64,000 bases of DNA from Tomocerus qinae (Eukaryota; Arthropoda; Collembola; Entomobryomorpha; Tomoceridae). The notes beneath the pieces were generated by a model. It was not told the DNA's origin, made no database searches, and saw only the letters and a list, made by a program, of their open reading frames with translations. This document shows positions 52,107 through 64,000 of the stretch, one piece after another. Made by a program: the position numbers and the translations under genes. Where the stretch lies: positions 9,486,001-9,550,000 of the forward strand of contig CM034548.1 in the NCBI GenBank assembly GCA_020055645.1, given 5' to 3'. Position 1 is the stretch's first letter; every line of letters starts with the position of its first letter.

Positions 52107-52613
52107 CTAAATGATTGCAGCGATGTGTTCTAAGTAGAGCGTCTAAAGCGACTCATCTTTGTTCTCACATAATAATTTCTTTTGTTGTGACAGAAGTATT
52201 TTCAATAACGCCAGTCCAGACAGCAAGTTGTAACAAATGTTTTCAGTGGACAAAATTCTCTCACCTCTTGCTACGCATGGACCTTTCTTTCAACATTGAC
52301 CTCGAGAATAACTCTCTTACATAAAAAGGACTTTTCATCTTACTACTATGGCAGATCAAGAGAAAGATAAGCAAAACACCCTAAATGAAAAAAATGCATT
52401 ATCACTATAACAATTTATTGCAAGCTACTCAATCGTTAGGAAAATTTTCAAGGCAAACAAAAAGCCTGAATACGACGAGAAGAAGAGAAGAATTTTTAAG
52501 GTCGATATTCGAAACAAGGTTCGCTTTCTGGAGTTCAGGATTTATGTCCTCCTAATTTCACCAAAATCTCGGAGTTGTCGTGATTTCCTTATGGAAAAGA
52601 CTTCTGTTACAAC

Positions 52614-52737
52614 AAAAGAAATAATTTTAAGATGGACGTCGTTAAAACGAATCGAAAAAAGGTCTTGAAATAATTTCAAGATTGATGTCTTGAAATAGTT
52701 TGAAGATACAGGCCTCGAAATAATTTAAAGACGTACA
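52614..52737. repeat. 25-bp tandem repeat, about four diverged copies
   Basis: Units start at 52663, 52688 and 52713, each of 25 bp and built on TCTTGAAATAATTTCAAGA, itself nearly palindromic; a fourth more diverged unit precedes at about 52614-52637. Period and palindromic unit are clear by eye. Confidence 0.6.
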
Positions 52738-54127
52738 TCAGAAAATGATTTGACAAAAAATATTAAAAAAATAAAATCTGGCAAAAAGAAATAAAATTCG
52801 TCAAAGTTAGTACCTATAATTTTATTCCATTCACACACCTAAAGAGCATTTCATTAGCTAAAACTATAAAAATAAATTATGGCTAAAATAAAATAGTAAA
52901 AGAACGAACCCTAATCGGGCAAACTTGTACTAGTGTCGAAATTTGTCAGTTTTCCCAAAATTGTCCACTCCATACACAGAATTGCACTTATAATTAGTAC
53001 TAGTAGCCCCCAGCATACATAACTCAATTTCGAAAGGTAGGCGACAGTCGATAGTCATACGTATTGGATATTGAATTTCGAAATACGTTCAACATTTTGG
53101 TTGATTTTCAAAGTATGCTAATTAATACTAACACAGAGTGTAGTTTATTTTCATGCAAAATATGAATCTGCGTTTTGCTTTTGGGAACACCCTATCACCC
53201 GTACATACATAGATAGAAATATAGACACGTAAATTTTTCAAGTCTTATTAGCATTTATTTACAAGAACAGTCTGAACAACACAGATAAAAGAAACTTGTG
53301 TTAGGAGTTTATGTCCTCTGTATAGAATTATGGTTTTTATTATGAAATGCGGTAAATTATAGTAAAACTGTTTTGTCAGTTGTGAGCCGCGTTAAAAACT
53401 GAAACCATAATGTGCCATTGCTACTAGTGCTCATTCGGAGCTCATTCTTCTGATGACTTGCTTAGTGTTACAATCACTGAAAGAACTTCCGCCATCAATA
53501 GTGGTTTAATTCCGGCTTATTAATAAAAGGAGAAGTATAGCTTGTGCCCTGTTTGGCTGAATTAAATTATATTTCGGAATTTATTTCAAAGCGACTTTGT
53601 CTGAAATCCAGGACGTCTCTTGCAACGTTGACTAAAAGGTAATTATTAAATAAATCTGCTTTATTAATATGGTTACTTTAGAGTTTGTTTGACTAATTTA
53701 CGCAAAAATATCTTGAATTTCTGGCTAGCTAGGTAAATTATTGTATCTCAGCACCCCATCTAAATGGAATTTGCCTATGGTACTCATGGTACCTGTGAAG
53801 GACTGTTGATCCCTTACGCTGTTTAGGAAAAATGCCTTTCCGTTGAGACAAAATGATCGAAAAATGTACACTATTTGGAAAATACTATGAACAAAATATT
53901 CACATTTTGCATTACACATTGTTGGCACCCATAAGTGTGTGGGGGGCCCAGAAAGTGCAGGTGGCCTGAAACTCTTGTAGGGAGAATCGCCGGCGCCATT
54001 GCAACGTCCTTTTAAATACTTTGGTTATCCTAGGATGTCTATACCTTTCCTTATTTCCTGATATGTTCTTCAAATTCAAATCAAAGGCAAAATAATACAT
54101 TCATTGCATTATGTAATTTCTCAGGTT

Positions 54128-54667
54128 ATGGATATTTTGATAAGATTTTGGCGATCGGTTGTTCGGTGGTGGCACCGACGTCGAGAAAACCAGGAAACTG
54201 GGGGAGCAAGAGCAAAATTGAGGAATAGAAATGTTTTACATCGATTTAACATGGAAGACAATTCTCCCGCTGGGGTTGTCGGGTTAGCTCCAAATGAGAA
54301 CAACGAACGATTACCGCCCGGCTTGCCTAGCGAAGAAAGTCGCAGTTTTAGATTATGGCTCATGGGTATTGACGATACCGCTTTCGAACCTCAATCCAAT
54401 GTTTACAATTGGCGTGGTAGCCGACCGTCTTTACGCAATTTCCGAACAACGGAAACAACATCGAGTAAGACTACTACCAAATCGTCGATTTCTATGTCAT
54501 CATGGTCAACTGTTACTGCTTCGGATGTGACAGGTTCGACTAGGACTGTTTCAGCCTTGACAAAGACAGCTTCAGTTACGACAGATTCACAGGCTAGATC
54601 ATCTTCCTCTTCATCAGGTTCCAGCACGTCAAGCATTATTACTCTGATAAGTGCGAGGATTTCATAA
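54128..54667 (+). CDS. 179-residue Ser/Thr-rich protein of unknown function
   Basis: The ORF runs from ATG at 54128 to TAA at 54665-54667 and sits just after a good acceptor (TTTCTCAG ending at 54124), so it is probably a last exon holding the whole coding sequence. The first 20 residues, MDILIRFWRSVVRWWHRRRE, are amphipathic, tryptophan-rich and basic. A central polar part (about 21-105) contains LPPGLPSEE and FRLWLMGIDD. The C-terminal third (about 106-179) is very rich in Ser and Thr and probably disordered. There is no cysteine and no clear signal peptide or transmembrane span. No family was recognised. The N-terminus might bind membranes. Codon use and frame length favour a real gene. 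An in-frame ATG at 54104 lies before the acceptor and would be used only if the exon is unspliced. Confidence 0.6.
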   Translation: MDILIRFWRSVVRWWHRRRENQETGGARAKLRNRNVLHRFNMEDNSPAGVVGLAPNENNERLPPGLPSEESRSFRLWLMGIDDTAFEPQSNVYNWRGSRPSLRNFRTTETTSSKTTTKSSISMSSWSTVTASDVTGSTRTVSALTKTASVTTDSQARSSSSSSGSSTSSIITLISARIS

Positions 54668-55146
54668 AACAAGGTTGTCCTTAAGACTACTGCCAGTTAT
54701 TTTAACTGTTTGCATTTCTATTTTTAGTCTGCTATCAGTTTATTGTAAGTAAATTTATTCAATTCCTTAGGTACACTTCTGTTCAAGTCGCCCAAAATCT
54801 GCTTCCTATAAAAATGATCCAATTTGAGCTAACTAAGGTTAACAAGATGACATAATCCAGGAATAGAAATGTAAAAACATTCCCCAGGATTTTGATTTTT
54901 CGTTTTCGAGGAACTATAATGTATTTGTGTTGGAATTTCGTATTGATGCTCACTTGATTATCATTATTATGAAATTTTATTGTCAAGTTACGAAACTCAG
55001 CAATTGACTTTCTTTTCGTTTCAGTTATGGAATATTAATACTCTGATTAAATACTATTAGTTATGATGACTTGACATGCAAACAAGGGGTAATATCAATT
55101 GTATTTTGTAATAGGTAATGGACTTATAATTGTTTATATAGACTGA

Positions 55147-55167
55147 AATAAAAATTAGCGGAATAAA
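55147..55167 (+). terminator. polyadenylation signals of the 179-residue gene
   Basis: Two AATAAA hexamers, at 55147-55152 and 55162-55167, lie about 480-495 nt past the stop codon. They face those of the opposing kinase gene (complement of TTTATT at 55178-55183 and 55223-55228), so the two transcripts end within a few tens of bases of each other or overlap. Confidence 0.55.
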
Positions 55168-55222
55168 ACTGTCATGATTTATTTCGTGAAATTAAAACCG
55201 AGGGAATTGTCGACACAATAAT

Positions 55223-55228
55223 TTTATT
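55223..55228 (-). terminator. polyadenylation signal of the PI4K type II gene
   Basis: AATAAA on the minus strand lies 56 bases past the kinase stop codon. A second copy at 55183-55178 would place the 3' end inside the opposite gene's UTR. Confidence 0.5.
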
Positions 55229-55283
55229 AACGTTAATTCTATGTATAATTTTAAAATTAGAAAATTAGACTGTAACGCCTTTT

Positions 55284-62162
<6,879 letters not shown>

Positions 62163-62825
62163 AACCTCAATATTTGTTTAAAACCTAGGAATGCTGAAAA
62201 ATATCAAATATTAAAGTAATTAGTTATGATTTTTATCTACTACTCTATCAACAACCAATTTAACATTGTATAGTATTTATGACATTTTTTAAAAACTCCA
62301 TGCTGACGAAAATGCAAAAATTCAAGAGTGTAAATGGTATAATGCGGTTGAACCCTAAAATAAACCTTACAATGTCATTAAGGTTGTTTTCTGTCTTTTA
62401 GAATATTTATCCATTCATAGTAAATTTTAAATATCTATAAGTTAAATACATACTACAAGATATTCTTTATCTCCCATATGTGCTAGCGTCGCAATAGGAT
62501 CTATAAATACACTATTAAAGTAAGAGAATGAAAACTACTTATTGATAGCCACTAAATGACTTGGATTTAAATAGCTTATCCATTTGCATAGTCCCATAAA
62601 TGAGATCTAAGCTTAAGCTTAACTTTTACTCATCAATATTAACGACTTACATATTATACTTTGGTTATCGTTAAACAGACATGCAAAAATACAATTATTC
62701 TTTTTCATTACGTATGAAAATATTCTGCATAATTTTATATTTTACAATGAAACGTGGTTGAGAATTTTATGGCTATAAATATATAAATATTTAATACGCA
62801 CTATAATTACCACAGGACCACTCAC

Positions 62826-62935
62826 AGTCACAATGCACTAGATTCTTAATCCTATGTTCATCGGGACACAATTCGTTGGGACGTATTGTTTCGTTAAATA
62901 ACGCAAATGACGTTTCTATATAATCACTGTTGAAG
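62826..62935 (-). other. possible 5' untranslated exon of the PI4K type II gene
   Basis: The left end is set by a donor, GACT followed by GTGAGT, and the right end by spacing from a TATA-like box. A 57-codon open frame crosses it (62961-62791) with a Cys-rich end, but it does not join in frame with the coding exon. A short upstream ATG frame of seven codons is present. Confidence 0.25.
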
Positions 62936-62963
62936 ACGATATTTCGTACATTTATTGCGATCT

Positions 62964-62971
62964 ATATATAT
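62964..62971 (-). promoter_or_regulatory. possible TATA box of the PI4K type II gene
   Basis: TATATATA on the minus strand lies about 30 bases before a possible start near 62935. From there a noncoding exon could run to a donor GTGAGT at 62825. This fits the acceptor at 62195-62194 in front of the coding start. TATA-like strings are common here, so confidence is low. Confidence 0.25.
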
Positions 62972-64000
62972 CCAACGGTAAATTCACTTTTGTGTCACCT
63001 TGACCTTTCTAATTATATATTCTTTGTATTTAGCACATCAAACAGCACGAAGAATCAACTAGATAAATGTATTATTACTTCAGGAAGTGGCCAGTGGTTG
63101 AAGATGAACCTAGAATCAAACAAATAATATCAATTAGATAAAAAAATATTCAATATCGGTTTTGTTTGTAAAAATTACATGCAGTTTGGCTTATAAAAAA
63201 TGAATCACTAAAACCACAAAGTAGTCTAATAATTAGAAATTAGGGACATTAAGCTCTAATGTCTAAGTGTAATACAACATATGATAAAGTCTAGAAAAAT
63301 ATCTAGACATTAAGTAGTTCTAGAAAAATGAATACTTAGGGCAAAAACGAAATACCTATAACATATATAGATGAAGGATTTACAATTTTGAATTTTGAAT
63401 TAAGGCTGTACAACCTCTAGAATTTATGAAGACTGCTGGTAAAGTTACGTTTTTTATTTAATTGCTATTTCTAAATTTTGAGAATTGGATCATCATAATC
63501 AATGATAGTTCAATGATAGAATTGACATTTGAATAAAAATGTTAAAAAACGTCAATAATTGGGTTCTATGTTAATTGTTAAACGTTCTCATTTCAACAAC
63601 TTTCAATTATTCAAATTTCTAAATGAAAATTAAATAACAAACAACAAATGACAAACTGAAAACATTGTTGATTGTGAAAGCTTGAAGATAATAAAATCCT
63701 CCCTAATACTTATGCAAAATTAATGCACATAAAATTAAGTCACTCAGTCAGTCTTTTATGGTTTAACAGGATATACAAACTCTTAGACCCAAGGATGAAG
63801 GGATGTTTGACAAATAAAAATGACACTTTTACTTCCTTTATATCGCATATTATTGTAGTGATCCAAAAATATGATTATTAAATGTTTGATTTGTAAATTT
63901 GAAAGCCAAGTTTTGTAGGTTGTAACGTCCAAAGGTAAATTAATTGTCAAAGAAAGACCAAATACTGAAAATTTCAAAAATATAACAGGAAATTACCATT
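62972..64000. other. AT-rich flank upstream of the PI4K type II gene
   Basis: No exon, RNA gene or mobile element was recognised. Short open frames at 62930-63127 (+) and 63977-63783 (-) have no protein-like features. Confidence 0.5.

Larger units (their letters stand above)
51752..54124 (+). other. possible intron with repeat fragments
   Basis: The stretch holds a short fragment (about 52072-52106) similar to the left end of the 47.4-kb repeat, a 25-bp tandem repeat at 52614-52737, and otherwise AT-rich sequence. Open frames (52115-52324; minus 53928-53725 and 54100-53912) show no recognisable domain. It ends with TTTCTCAG. Confidence 0.3.

Noticed and set aside
62791-62961. 57-codon minus-strand frame with a Cys-rich end upstream of the kinase
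   Set aside because: It has no ATG-led start of useful length, is crossed by a good splice donor, and does not join in frame with the coding exon; 5' UTR is the simpler reading.

Overview
The window looks like animal nuclear DNA: AT-rich, long introns, GT-AG splicing (one GC-AG), two clearly recognisable metazoan genes split into small exons, and no operons or prokaryotic signals. The protein sequences suit a protostome, most likely an arthropod, but the species cannot be named from the sequence alone. Exon models come from reading splice sites and protein similarity by eye; no alignment or transcript data were available.

Left two thirds (about 1-44,600, + strand): one homeobox gene of the NK-like (ANTP-class) group, closest in my memory to NK7.1. 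Three coding exons are visible: 4447-4688, 5533-5601 and 43113-43955. The first is entered in phase 1, so at least one coding exon lies further upstream. Two introns cut the homeodomain, after residues 21 and 44, and the second is 37.5 kb long. That intron holds no recognised gene. It contains blocks of alternating C-poor and G-poor sequence, a repeated AGGTAGGT motif, several perfect hairpins, a compact E2F/CRE-like cluster, candidate recursive splice sites and one small ORF with a signal-peptide look behind a TATA/initiator pair.

Middle (about 44,600-53,600): repeat-rich intergenic DNA. Two diverged copies of an unidentified coding-derived repeat face each other at 47.4-48.4 kb and 49.8-50.7 kb, with a fragment at 52.1 kb. 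At 51.2-51.7 kb is a degenerate array of about 80-bp units carrying an ACGTGT core. A TATA box and a splice donor follow it, which could make it the promoter of the next gene.

Right (about 54,100-62,970): a small + strand gene with a 179-residue Ser/Thr-rich, cysteine-free product of unknown function. It converges tail to tail with a complete minus-strand gene for type II phosphatidylinositol 4-kinase (12 coding exons, 62162 down to 55284). The kinase gene has a 33-nt microexon, a GC-AG intron that splits the codon of the metal-binding aspartate, an N-terminal dileucine sorting motif, and an unresolved junction into its third exon that may reflect an alternative start.

Nothing in the sequence ties the homeobox gene and the kinase gene together functionally; they look like ordinary neighbours. 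The most distinctive features are the giant homeodomain intron with its possible ratchet sites and nested ORF, the ACGTGT array, and the unusual splice architecture of the kinase gene.
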